Below are positions 8,585 to 16,703 of a stretch of 64,000 bases of DNA, one piece after another (the first letter of the stretch is position 1; each line of letters opens with the position of its first letter). The position numbers and the translations under genes are program-made. Source of the stretch: Rhizobium leguminosarum (GTDB lineage: Bacteria; Pseudomonadota; Alphaproteobacteria; Rhizobiales; Rhizobiaceae). The stretch lies in NCBI RefSeq assembly GCF_002953715.1, contig NZ_CP025015.1:434001-498000 (forward strand), given 5' to 3'. Under the pieces are notes generated by a model. The model was not told the DNA's origin. It worked only from the letters and a program-made list of their open reading frames with translations, and searched no databases.

Positions 8585-9047
8585 GTCACAAGTTGGATGT
8601 CGAGAATTTCGGTTAATCGGGCCATCTGGAACTGCGACTTACGACCCGTGCAGGAAGAAATGAAGTGGAGATCGCATTGTCCTCAATTTTGGTAGAGGGG
8701 GAGTCCGATCGCCGATGTCTGTCGCAAAGCATAAGCTTCTAAACGCGACCTTCTAAATTAGCGCAAAATATACCGGTCTGATGCTCTCGCAAGTGAAGCG
8801 TCTACGCCATTTTGGAAGAGCGAACGTCAAGGTGAGGCGAACGTCGCCGAGCTATCGCTGAACAAGACCATGCTACAGTCGTGTCTCCTTCGTTCGTGCA
8901 AGCGTCATGGTTATCCAGGTGCCAGGCACACGGCGAGAGCCTCGTGAGGTCACCACCACCAACGGGATGGTCCGCCTCCCCCCGCAAGCCCTCGGCATCA
9001 GCAAGCAGGGAATCGCCGTGTTCGGACTTTTATGGTAAGCGCTGTTT
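8585..9047. other. Degraded stretch with a possible IS3-type scrap
   Basis: No intact gene. Around 8830-8885 one frame reads ANVAELSLNKTMLQ, similar to the end of IS3-family OrfA; the rest is unassigned. A 44-codon frame at 8907-9041 (VTTTNGMVRLPPQALGISK) has no recognised family. Confidence 0.35.
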
Positions 9048-9265
9048 TCAGGCCACGGCTTTTAGTTCGTGCTTTGCGGCGTAGGCCCACGGCATCAGGT
9101 CGTCGATCTGGCTATTTGGATGCCCGTTGACGATCTTGGTGAGGACGTCTGAGAGATAAGGCAGTGGCTCGACATCGTTGAGCTTGGCTGTTTCGATGAG
9201 AGAGCTGGCTCGGTTTGTCCGAATAGTTCGGGGCGTTTGCAAAGTGGATTTCCGCCTCGATTCAT
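9048..9265 (-). pseudogene. IS66-family transposase (TnpC) C-terminal fragment
   Basis: The last ~70 residues of an IS66 TnpC: ASSLIETAKLNDVEPLPYL, SDVLTKIVNGHP and DLMPWAYAAKHE before the stop at 9048. It is cut off upstream at about 9265, where NRKS-like sequence ends. No other IS66 genes or ends are seen nearby. Confidence 0.8.
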
Positions 9266-9672
9266 GTCAAGTCGGAGAAGATGCCATCCTTCAATCTGGG
9301 CCTTGAGGTGACGCGGCAGCAATTCACTGAGACGCTGTGGCTCTTCAGAGAGAAGCTGCTGAACGGTTTCCATTTCAACGTCGGCCAGGGGGCCGACAAT
9401 CACTGGCCGATCAAGAGCTGGGGTGCCAGTTTTGAGCTTTAGTGATAACAATCGTAACCGCGAGGAAAGCAACGTTTGTCCCAAGGCGCCTCTGATCCAG
9501 ACGGCGGCCATTTTAAATGGCGGTGAGCAGCTGCCGCCTCCGGTTCGGATAAATGGAAATTTCATCGCTTCTTTCACTAACCTCTTCTCCCTAGCCCTAA
9601 ATAGATAATGACCCACTTTGAGGGTTGCATGCTTCTGCACTAAGCTCTATATGAACCACCAAAAGGTGCGCT
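9266..9672. other. Unassigned stretch before hipA
   Basis: Both strands have open frames across 9270-9640 (for example minus-strand LSEEPQRLSELLPRHL), but none has a ribosome site plus a recognisable family. It may hold the hipA promoter, since hipA starts at 9673 after an AGGTGCGCT-type weak leader. Confidence 0.35.
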
Positions 9673-11004
9673 ATGGACTTGGAGCTTGAAATCTATCACG
9701 GCGGCAAATGGCACGTCGGAGCAGTGGTCGAAATGAAGGAACCCGATCTCGGCGTCATCGGCGAGACGGTCCTCACGTACGACTTGGACTACTGGATGGA
9801 GAACGTCGGCGAAGACCTTCAGAACAATCAAACCACACGAGACTTGCGTGCAGTGTCGGTAGCTGACCCAGTCGACCTTGAGAACCACCGTCGGAAGACT
9901 TGGCCTCCGTTTCTTCTAGATCTTGTGCCGAGCGGCCGTGCAAGAATTCGCCTTGCAGAAGCGCTGAATATCGATCCGGATGCCAAGACATCAGAGCTGC
10001 CATTGCTTCTGCGAGGAGCCGGAAGCCCCGTTGGCAATGTTCGGATAAAGCAGGCAGCGGAGTTGGACGCGGAGCGGGTCGCCGGTCTGGCTAAGGTTGG
10101 CGTAACGGAAGAAGAAATCTTCGGCCGAAGCGACCGGTTCATCGAGATCGTGGACTACTTCTCGATCATTGCCTCTGGCTCCAGCGGATTGCAGGGAGTG
10201 TGGCCCAAGGTCGCAATGACAAAGGCGAAGGACGGGCTCTATTATCCAGACCCGTTGGTCGATGATGCCGACGCTGTTGAGCACGTAATCGTTAAACTGC
10301 TTCGCAGCAGCAACGAGCGCGACGCGACAATCCTTTCGACCGAGGCGATCTATTCGGTGATCGCCAAGCAAATTGGACTGAATGTTGACGAGCCTTCACG
10401 CCATAAAAATGGGGTATTGGTGATCCCACGCTTCGACCGGCGGATTGTCGGCAACAGCGTCTTGCGCCTTGGCCAGGAAAGCATTGTCTCGGCTGCAAAC
10501 ATCGCTGAGTTTGCCTACCTTGGACGCCATGAGCAGTATATCGACGTTCTAAAGGCGGTCGCGTCCGATCCTTTTGCTGACATCGTGGAATACATCAAGC
10601 GTGAGGTTGCCAATCAAGCGCTGGGCAACAGCGACAACCACGGTCGAAACACAGCCTTATCGAAAGGGGCCGACCAGACAGTTGGTCTTTCGCCTTTGTT
10701 CGACTTCGCGCCAATGCGCCTAGCTCCGGAAACCATCGCTCGTTCAACTCGATGGGGCGTCATGCTTAAGACCCATAGCGACCACATGCCGGACTGGAAT
10801 GTGATCGCCGAAACCATCTTTCCGGATGATACGACGTTGGCCGGAAAGCTTATCAGCGAACTGGCGGAATTCGCGACCAACCTAGAAGCCGCACCTAGCT
10901 TGGCTAAACAGCTTGGGGCGCATGATGACGTGCTGACAATCGCGATGAGCCGCTGCGAGGAGATCGTAAGGTCGCTTGATCGGCCTGCCAAATATGGACT
11001 TTGA
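9673..11004 (+). CDS. hipA: HipA-family serine/threonine kinase toxin
   Basis: A 443-residue HipA-type protein, the toxin half of a type II toxin-antitoxin pair. The kinase signature is in the C-terminal half: ALGNSDNHGRNTAL near residues 316-329, with the catalytic aspartate and metal-binding asparagine, and the metal-binding motif GLSPLFDFAPM near 342. The N-terminal ~110 residues correspond to the coupling domain. Known HipA kinases phosphorylate glutamyl-tRNA synthetase or similar targets and cause dormancy. The 3' end overlaps the antitoxin gene. The order is toxin first, the reverse of E. coli hipBA. The pair sits between two inverted nifH promoter copies. Confidence 0.85.
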   Translation: MDLELEIYHGGKWHVGAVVEMKEPDLGVIGETVLTYDLDYWMENVGEDLQNNQTTRDLRAVSVADPVDLENHRRKTWPPFLLDLVPSGRARIRLAEALNIDPDAKTSELPLLLRGAGSPVGNVRIKQAAELDAERVAGLAKVGVTEEEIFGRSDRFIEIVDYFSIIASGSSGLQGVWPKVAMTKAKDGLYYPDPLVDDADAVEHVIVKLLRSSNERDATILSTEAIYSVIAKQIGLNVDEPSRHKNGVLVIPRFDRRIVGNSVLRLGQESIVSAANIAEFAYLGRHEQYIDVLKAVASDPFADIVEYIKREVANQALGNSDNHGRNTALSKGADQTVGLSPLFDFAPMRLAPETIARSTRWGVMLKTHSDHMPDWNVIAETIFPDDTTLAGKLISELAEFATNLEAAPSLAKQLGAHDDVLTIAMSRCEEIVRSLDRPAKYGL

Positions 11005-11006
11005 TC

Positions 11007-11318
11007 ATGCCTAAGTTGCGAAAGCCAACCAGAGAAGAAATCAACGCTTATAGAAAGCGCCTCATCGAGCGAGCGGAAGCAGGCGCTCTACGCTACCCGC
11101 TCGCAGTATCCGAAATTCGGAGAACCATGGGGTTGACCCAAGAGCAGTTCGCGAACCTAGTTCAGATGACCCGACGCCAGATTGCTGAGATCGAACGTGG
11201 TGAGGCGAATCCTACGGTGGAAACCATGCAGAGGATCGGAAGGATCTTCGGCTTCACCGTGGGCTTTGTTCCGAAAAACCCTAGCGACGACGAGCCGGAG
11301 CCTGCCTTGAAAATGTAA
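11007..11318 (+). CDS. hipB: HipB-like XRE-family antitoxin
   Basis: A 103-residue helix-turn-helix protein; ATG 11007 lies two bases after the hipA stop (a TTG at 11001 would overlap it). The Cro/CI-type domain is RRTMGLTQEQFANLVQMTRR followed by EIERGEANPTVETMQRIGRI, near residues 33-80. It should bind and neutralise the HipA kinase and repress the operon, as HipB does. The acidic C-terminal tail (DDEPEPALKM) is typical of antitoxins that contact toxin. An operator could not be picked out before hipA. Confidence 0.8.
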   Translation: MPKLRKPTREEINAYRKRLIERAEAGALRYPLAVSEIRRTMGLTQEQFANLVQMTRRQIAEIERGEANPTVETMQRIGRIFGFTVGFVPKNPSDDEPEPALKM

Positions 11319-11421
11319 AAGGCACTTTGGTAAGCCTGGTCTTTGGTCATTCCGTTTCCGATGGCGCAGCAGGACGGGAACGTTATGCAGGGCACCAGAT
11401 GCGGCACGAGGTTACCTCGGT

Positions 11422-11641
11422 CATCGTCGTCACCTTTGTCGGCTCCGCGACATGCATTCTTCCTCCCCCAATCTCGTATTTTCCGCCCATGTCGCTGAGA
11501 TAGCAGCAAATAATTGTCGTCAGCTCAATCGGCCGGCTTGGCACGAATCTTGAGAGCTATTGCGAGGCAGCGGGAGCGACCGGCGCCATCCACAGCGCGG
11601 CATAACCGCACCGAACACGTGAAGGAATACAAGCTATGGCA
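11422..11641 (+). promoter_or_regulatory. nifH promoter region, copy 2 (inverted relative to copy 1)
   Basis: About 200 bp closely matching copy 1 in opposite orientation. It has a NifA activator TGT-N10-ACA at 11437-11452 and the -24/-12-like element CTTGGCACGAATCTTGAG at 11537-11554, with the same GA in place of GC. The leader GAAGGAATACAAGCT runs into ATGGCA at 11636, which fits the original nifH start, after which the coding match to nifH ends. Confidence 0.75.
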
Positions 11642-11704
11642 TGCGCGACGACCAAGGAATTCACAGCAGCAATGCAGATGCCGCTTTTCGATCATCGGCG
11701 GTAG
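11636..11704 (+). other. 22-codon chimeric ORF behind nif promoter copy 2
   Basis: Starts at the ATG that stands in the nifH position and reads MACATTKEFTAAMQMPLFDH before a stop at 11702. Only the first two codons agree with nifH. It may be the cut 5' end of another gene captured by the promoter; the next sequence is an IS6 remnant. There is no evidence that it is a functional peptide. Confidence 0.3.
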
Positions 11705-11712
11705 GCCAGAAC

Positions 11713-11904
11713 CTAACGGTTGACGGTGCTATGATCGACCTCGAAGCCACGTTCCCGGAACATCTCCTCAAGATCCCGATAGCTGAGTGGATAACCCAAA
11801 TACCAGGCAACCGCCTGCACGATCGGCCATGCCTCGAAATGCCGGCCATCGAAATCGTCCTTCGATTGCCGCTTCAACTTTTCGGCAATAGCATTCAGAA
11901 TCAT
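11713..11904 (-). pseudogene. IS6-family transposase N-terminal fragment with terminal repeat
   Basis: From ATG 11904 on the minus strand: KRQSKDDFDGRHFEAWPI, then AWYLGYPLSYRDLEEMFRE, ending VDHSTVNR and a stop at 11713. It represents roughly the first quarter of an IS6 transposase. Upstream at 11969-11986 the minus strand reads GGGCCTGTCGCAAATTTT, similar to IS6-family terminal repeats, so the element's left end is probably there. Confidence 0.7.
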
Positions 11905-11948
11905 AGGCTCGCTCCACAACTTTCGGAGCGGCATCTCTATTCCCATAA

Positions 11949-12266
11949 TCAACATACCGTTAAGCGCCAAAATTTGCGACAGGCCCATGCGCATCCTTCC
12001 TTCGAACGATCGGCTGGGCTTCCGGCCATGTAATATGCCGTCGAAATGTCGCTGAGTACTCTGCGCACGCCGCGCACGCTCCCCGCGGTGACCTTCGCTG
12101 CTTCCCTTTTCGACGGACACGCCATCCTTCCGCGCAAGGTCACCTCGCCATTGAGGACCGCCACCTTCACGACATCGTACGTCAGTCCGAGTTCCAGTTC
12201 CAAGCGCATTCTAACTGCAGTGGAAAGGTCGTCGTCGCTGACGGGAGTGACGGTGTGTGCGGGCAT
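11949..12266 (-). CDS. BON-domain protein, 3' end altered by IS6 insertion
   Basis: Starts at ATG 12266 behind GGAGGAAGAG. The product begins with a BON domain (DDLSTAVRMRLELELGL, then VKVAVLNGEVTLRGRMACP and AAKVTAGSVRGVRRVLSDIS), a fold linked to membrane or phospholipid binding in stress-induced periplasmic proteins. No signal peptide is visible, so it would be cytoplasmic or part of a multi-BON family. The domain is complete by about residue 80. The last ~25 residues are read through into the IS6 end and look random, so the natural C-terminus may be lost. Confidence 0.6.
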   Translation of the reverse strand: MPAHTVTPVSDDDLSTAVRMRLELELGLTYDVVKVAVLNGEVTLRGRMACPSKREAAKVTAGSVRGVRRVLSDISTAYYMAGSPADRSKEGCAWACRKFWRLTVC

Positions 12267-12499
12267 AGACTCTTCCTCCGATGCGACGGAGAGATCCTAT
12301 GTCTGATTTGCCGTTGCGGCGTTGATGCAGATCAACTGGCGGCCACGCCGCAAGCCAATCTCCGCGGCGGTCCCACGGTCGAAGGTGATTGAGCGGCGGG
12401 CGAGGTGCGGTGCCGGCGCTGTCACGTTATTTGAATGGCAGGCGAGTCCACGAGCGCGACGTGCACCAGCGGCTTGCAGTCAGTTGCAGGCGTGTTCAA

Positions 12500-12660
12500 T
12501 CTCGACGTGGACACGAAAAGCGCCGCAGGAGTCGAGATCGGGTCGCGTTGGTCGGAGCCCGCCTCCCGGAGGGTGTCGCCAAGCCGCAAATTACCCGGTT
12601 CAACGCGAACGACCAGCCGATCCTGTCGCTCGGGGTCTTTTCAAAGAGTAGTTCATTGTC
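12500..12660 (+). pseudogene. RND efflux permease fragment
   Basis: A stop-free frame reads GARLPEGVAKPQITRFNAND then QPILSLGVFSK, matching the periplasmic porter part of RND (AcrB/HAE1-type) inner-membrane pumps, where a conserved LPxGVxxP...NxPIL stretch occurs. The flanking residues do not continue the match, so this is only a scrap of a ~1000-residue gene. Confidence 0.5.
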
Positions 12661-13310
12661 CGGAATGCAGCATTGGCGGATCGCTTCATTGCCTAGCGGC
12701 TGCAAATGATCGCCGGCGTCGGCGAAGACCCCAGGTGGCCGGCAGCAACAAACAAATTCTAGTCTTAGTGGATCCCGACCGACCGCAAGCTTACGCGTGA
12801 GCGCCAGGCCGGTTCCCGCTACTTGCCGCACGGGGGCGCACCAAACTGGGAAAAAAGTTCGTCGCGTTCCGGTGCCGAGGGCTGCGGTGCCGATCAGTCC
12901 AGGGGTTCACTACGAAGTGCCTCGCACACCCTACGGCTTTTCATTGATTGGTGCACAAAACTCATTCGGACGCATGCCCGGAGCTGGTAAGCCGGTAAGT
13001 TTCGCTTCGTCTCGCCGACATTGCTCCGCCGCTCGTTCTAGCAGACGGCTTGAGCGTGCAGACTCACGTGCAAAAATTGACAGCTCGAATTGTTTTTCAG
13101 ACGAGTGGCGCCAAACGGTTTGCCGACGACGATCCCGCTGGCGAAGACGCGCACGTTTATTCAGGCGACCAACTCGACCTGGAGATGCGCTTTTTGGTTG
13201 TATGTATCAAGGCTATCTAATATGGTTTTCAGAGGTTAGCCGCCCACGGAACTGGGCACTCACTGCTTAGATGTGACGAAGTTAATCTTGCGCCGAACCG
13301 GGAGGTTGTC
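12661..13310. other. Gene-free stretch before rhiR
   Basis: About 650 bases with no gene I can support. A long plus-strand frame (12797-13270) is arginine- and serine-rich with no family. The last ~50 bases supply the rhiR ribosome site. No palindrome of the type found before rhiA and rhiI is visible before rhiR. Confidence 0.4.
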
Positions 13311-14054
13311 GTGAAGGAAGAATCCTCAGCGGTCTCGAATGTGGTGTTCGATTTCCTGTCAGAGTCAGCCAGTGCAAAGAACAAAGACGATGTGTTACTC
13401 TTACTTGGAAAAATTTCACAATATTTCGGGTTTAGTTATTTCGCGATATCCGGCATCCCCTCGCCTCCGGAGCGAATTGATCCCTATTTCGTTTTGGGCA
13501 ATTGGTCAGCCGGGTGGTTTGATCGCTATCGTGAAAACAACTATGTCCACGCCGACCCCATAGTGCAGCTTAGCAAGACATGTGATCACGCATTTGTTTG
13601 GTCGGAAGCTCTGCGAGATCAAAAACTCGCTCGGCAGAGCCGTCGTGTCATGAATGAGGCACGCGAATTCAAGTTGATTGACGGCTTTAGCGTTCCTTTA
13701 CACACTGCCGCCGGGTTTCAATCGATTGTCAGTTTTGGAACGGAAAGGGTAGAGCTCTCAACCTGCGACCGAAGCGCGCTCTATCTGATGGCGGCTTACG
13801 CGCACAGCTTGCTCCGCGCCCAAATTGGGAATGATGCCAGTCGAAAAATTCAGGCGTTACCCATGATCACAACGCGAGAGCGCGAAATCATCCATTGGTG
13901 TGCCGCAGGCAAAACAGCAATAGAGATCGCAACGATTCTCGGACGATCCCATCGAACCATTCAAAATGTCATTTTGAACATCCAGCGAAAGCTCAATGTG
14001 GTTAATACACCTCAGATGATTGCCGAAAGCTTTCGTCTCAGAATCATTCGCTGA
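13311..14054 (+). CDS. rhiR: LuxR-family quorum-sensing regulator, RhiR-like
   Basis: A 247-residue protein starting at GTG 13311 (GGGAGG seven bases upstream). Residues ~15-165 form the acyl-homoserine-lactone-binding domain, with the typical WFDRYRENNYVHADPIV and FVWSEAL motifs. Residues ~180-245 form the LuxR helix-turn-helix: LPMITTREREIIHWCAAGKT, then EIATILGRSHRTIQNVILNI. It faces rhiABC convergently, and a LuxI-type gene lies 4 kb downstream. This matches the rhiABCR arrangement of R. leguminosarum, where RhiR with AHL activates rhiABC in the rhizosphere. The likely targets carry the shared palindrome at 16351 and 17861. Confidence 0.75.
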   Translation: MKEESSAVSNVVFDFLSESASAKNKDDVLLLLGKISQYFGFSYFAISGIPSPPERIDPYFVLGNWSAGWFDRYRENNYVHADPIVQLSKTCDHAFVWSEALRDQKLARQSRRVMNEAREFKLIDGFSVPLHTAAGFQSIVSFGTERVELSTCDRSALYLMAAYAHSLLRAQIGNDASRKIQALPMITTREREIIHWCAAGKTAIEIATILGRSHRTIQNVILNIQRKLNVVNTPQMIAESFRLRIIR

Positions 14055-14272
14055 AATATATGGAGTTTTCGGCCACTTCAAAGATCGGGCCTGTTGGATC
14101 GCGACAGCCATCATGATCAGATAGTAGCCCCGTTGAAATGCAGAGCTAAATCTGCGCCTGAATTGGTAGACAGGCGCAACACAGTTTTCGGTAGGTCGAG
14201 CAGACAGCATCCATTGGGTGGCTGCGAGGACGTGCTTTGAATTTGTTTCCTCAGAAATCGTCCGATGACCGC

Positions 14273-14722
14273 CTACCGCCAGACGGCCCCCCCGAATTGA
14301 CCCGTCGCGTCTTTTGGGGTGATCCCCGACAGATCGCAGTGGTTGGCATTTTCTGATCGGGCAGCTTGGATTAGCCGCGCACTTTTGACCGGCGCATTTA
14401 TCACGCAATACGCGTTAAAGCGCGCGGGTAGCCCTGGCAATGTATTCGCCCGGTTGCCATTTGGCCTGCAGTTGACGCTTGCCCCCTCCAAACGTCCGGA
14501 TGGATCCACGGGCTCGCCGCTGAAGTCGCATGTTTTCCCGGTTGACGTTCCCGGATTTCCAACCGGGCCGGCAAGCGTGACGCCGCGGATCACAACGCCA
14601 GTTTCTACGGGCTTCGCCGCGACCTTCCGTTTTTGATGCTTCTCAGCCGCGACTCCCTGCGCGAAGGTGACGGTCAGGGCGAAAGCAGCTAGGCACCCGA
14701 AAGCTCTCAAAGTAGCAGTCAT
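14273..14722 (-). CDS. rhiC: Exported protein, RhiC-like
   Basis: A 149-residue protein starting at ATG 14722 with a GGAG ribosome site (AGAGGAGAAGCTTA leader). Residues 1-26 form a classic signal peptide (LAAFALTVTFAQGVAAEKHQ region, cleavage near VAA). The mature part has a basic start and four cysteines, suggesting disulfide bonds in the periplasm or outside the cell. It is the third gene of a minus-strand set behind the RhiA- and RhiB-like genes, and RhiC is described as a periplasmic protein. Molecular function is unknown. Confidence 0.6.
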   Translation of the reverse strand: MTATLRAFGCLAAFALTVTFAQGVAAEKHQKRKVAAKPVETGVVIRGVTLAGPVGNPGTSTGKTCDFSGEPVDPSGRLEGASVNCRPNGNRANTLPGLPARFNAYCVINAPVKSARLIQAARSENANHCDLSGITPKDATGQFGGAVWR

Positions 14723-14808
14723 TAAGCTTCTCCTCTTTTGCCGGCCGGCAAGATGTCGTCCGGACCGATGTCTCTGAATCGAAAGAAAGGACCGGCGACC
14801 CCTTCAAG

Positions 14809-15396
14809 TTACCGAAACTTGATCAGGTAGTTCACGGCCACGTTCTTGGGACGCGTCTCAAGAGCTGTGCGTGCCGGATTTTCTGGTGAACCTGTCGATT
14901 TGCTTGAAATGGAGGTTCCGGCGGCACTGCCCTGTTGCGAAATTCCCGCCGGCGTCGTTATCTCATAGGGATGCGCATGAACTTGCATAGCATCGCATTG
15001 GAGTGATCCAACAACATTCGCAACATTATTGCCGGTTGGATCTAGCCGTCGTTTCGCGTCAGGGTCCATACCGGCACCGGCATCGAAACCGCGCAGGAAC
15101 AGCCCACGGTAGTCTGGAATCCGAAATTCCAGATCGGCCGTAGAATTCCGCTCTCCATAGAGTCCGCCGAGAACGGCGTAGAGTTCTGGATAGGCGGCTG
15201 CCCTAAGATAACGTCCGTCGCAAAGCATCCATCCCTGGGCTTCGATGTAGCAGATAGGAGCTTCCGCATTTGTACCCGCAGCCACGCCAGAGCTCGCGCA
15301 GGATGCGTTGCTCCAGATTGTATTGACCGAGTTCGAGATAGGGGCAACTTGCCCCGCAAACGAACACACCGCACCGATTGGAGGCCCTGCAAACAT
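14809..15396 (-). CDS. rhiB: Phage tail-collar-domain protein, RhiB-like
   Basis: A 195-residue protein; ATG 15396 is preferred because AGGA precedes it, though an upstream ATG at 15441 exists. The tail-collar (microcystin-dependent protein) motifs are clear: EAQGWMLCDGRYLRAAAYPE, LYAVLGGLYGE, FRIPDYRGLFLRGFDAGAG, and a C-terminal RPKNVAVNYLIKF. Such proteins form trimeric, receptor-binding tips. Here one lies between RhiA- and RhiC-like genes in what looks like one operon, so it is probably part of the quorum-controlled rhizosphere set rather than a phage tail. Confidence 0.7.
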   Translation of the reverse strand: MFAGPPIGAVCSFAGQVAPISNSVNTIWSNASCASSGVAAGTNAEAPICYIEAQGWMLCDGRYLRAAAYPELYAVLGGLYGERNSTADLEFRIPDYRGLFLRGFDAGAGMDPDAKRRLDPTGNNVANVVGSLQCDAMQVHAHPYEITTPAGISQQGSAAGTSISSKSTGSPENPARTALETRPKNVAVNYLIKFR

Positions 15397-15516
15397 CTTT
15401 GGTTCCTCGGTCAAGATTGATGTGTGAGTGAGGAGTGCCACTTATCAGCAACAAGAGGCACTCCCATGCATCAGTTCTGACCTGACCGGCGGAGCTGAAG
15501 CCAATTCACGTCGCCA

Positions 15517-16212
15517 TCAAGCCGGGTTGACATCCCAGGTATTGTCCTCGTGGAGCACGCCTACGAGATTGAAGACGGCAGAGGGAAACTTGGCTTCACT
15601 GGTCTGGGTGATCGTGTCGATACTGAGCACCGAGCCGATAGACACATTCGTTCCCGCCGCAATCCAATAGCTCGGAGTCGGCGTGAACGTGTGGAACAGA
15701 TTGGTGCCCGCTTGTACAACATAAGTTCCTGTTCCGGACATGCCGATGCCCACGGAGAACCGATTGTTTGGTACATTGCCAGCATCGTTGATGACCAGCG
15801 ATCCTGCAGGATCCGCCTTGATCGGTACGGTCAGGCCGGGTCCACCACTTAATGAAAAAGTAGTGGTGTTTTTCCCGCTGGGGCTGCAGTCCTCCACCCC
15901 GGAGGCAAAAAAGTCCACGCCAGGAATCAGTTGTCCCGTGTCGCTCCAGACGAAATTATAGGCGAGCTCCCAAGTGAACTTGATTTGATTGCCAACCCGA
16001 ATTTGATACGGAGAGCAGAACCATGCCAAGGAGAAGACATTGGCAACAGGTTGAGGCATCTTTTGATAGACATAGAAGGTCCAAGGTTGCGCCGACTGAT
16101 TCTTCAACAACAACGAATATTGCGTTCCTTGGGCAAGCGCCGCGCTTCCCGGCTGTGATGCACGGGCATGATCCGTCATTTCCTTGTCTACGTAGCTGAC
16201 ATGCAAGGACAT
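15517..16212 (-). CDS. rhiA: Rhizosphere-expressed protein RhiA-like
   Basis: A 231-residue protein from ATG 16212 (GGGAGAA six bases before it). Recognised features are the start MSLHVSYVDKEMTDHARAS, a central QPWTFYVYQKMPQP, NVFSLAWFCSPYQIRVGNQI and the serine/threonine-rich second half. No signal peptide is present. The order rhiA-rhiB-rhiC next to a LuxR/LuxI pair supports the name. In R. leguminosarum RhiA is an abundant soluble protein made in the rhizosphere under RhiR control; its biochemical role is not known. A palindrome 140 bp upstream is the likely RhiR site. Confidence 0.65.
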   Translation of the reverse strand: MSLHVSYVDKEMTDHARASQPGSAALAQGTQYSLLLKNQSAQPWTFYVYQKMPQPVANVFSLAWFCSPYQIRVGNQIKFTWELAYNFVWSDTGQLIPGVDFFASGVEDCSPSGKNTTTFSLSGGPGLTVPIKADPAGSLVINDAGNVPNNRFSVGIGMSGTGTYVVQAGTNLFHTFTPTPSYWIAAGTNVSIGSVLSIDTITQTSEAKFPSAVFNLVGVLHEDNTWDVNPA

Positions 16213-16703
16213 TTGATTCTCCCTTTCCGCTGATTTTCTGTCTTGACGCCAGGACTGATCCAATCGTTTGGACCGCTTCTTGGCCCAGCTCCAACTGAGG
16301 CGAGTGTTATTGGAGACACGAATTCAGCTATAATCATTTCTAGGTGACGTAAATGAGTAGATATACTCCCTGACGGGCCGCCACTAACCCATAGGCATGC
16401 CCCCGAGACCCGGGACGGTAAGAGCGGTGGAAGCCTATTTGGTCGGTAGCGGATAAGCATCGGCCGAGATGGTTTTCTAACGTGATCCCATCAACGAAAA
16501 GCGGCCTGAGAGGCGGCTTGATCGAGCCTTAGGCGTCTTTGACGCACACCGTATGCTCTGCAAATTTACTCTAGCGGTATGAGATGATGGCATTCTTAAG
16601 CCCGTTTTGGCCGATCTTTCCGTTCGCGCTATTTCCCATGCCGCGCGGGATTGTTTGGTTTCAAACCATGGTAGCGCGACGGACGACGTTAATCATCCGC
16701 GAC
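16213..16703. other. rhiA upstream region up to the IS630 left end
   Basis: About 490 bases without a gene. It contains the rhiA leader and the rhi palindrome at 16351-16371. The part from about 16440 to 16703 has no assignable feature and abuts the IS630 element. Confidence 0.5.
16351..16371. promoter_or_regulatory. Putative RhiR-binding palindrome upstream of rhiA
   Basis: AAATGAGTA-GATA-TACTCCCT: inverted GAGTA/TACTC arms with a four-base spacer, 140 bp before the rhiA start. The same half-site sequence forms a perfect palindrome before the LuxI gene (17861-17884). Shared sites before both genes of a LuxR system point to the regulator's operator. Confidence 0.6.

Noticed and set aside
9095..9640. 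181-aa minus-strand frame before hipA
   Set aside because: Its C-terminal third is an out-of-frame reading of the IS66 fragment, and there is no ribosome site or family; the middle part could not be assigned on either strand.
12396..12440. Similarity between TGTCACGTTNTTTGAATG at about 930 and 12430
   Set aside because: Only about 18 bases agree, with no extended flanking match, so it is not called as a repeat.
12797..13270. 157-aa plus-strand frame before rhiR
   Set aside because: Arginine/serine-rich composition, no ribosome site, no motif; looks like random open sequence.
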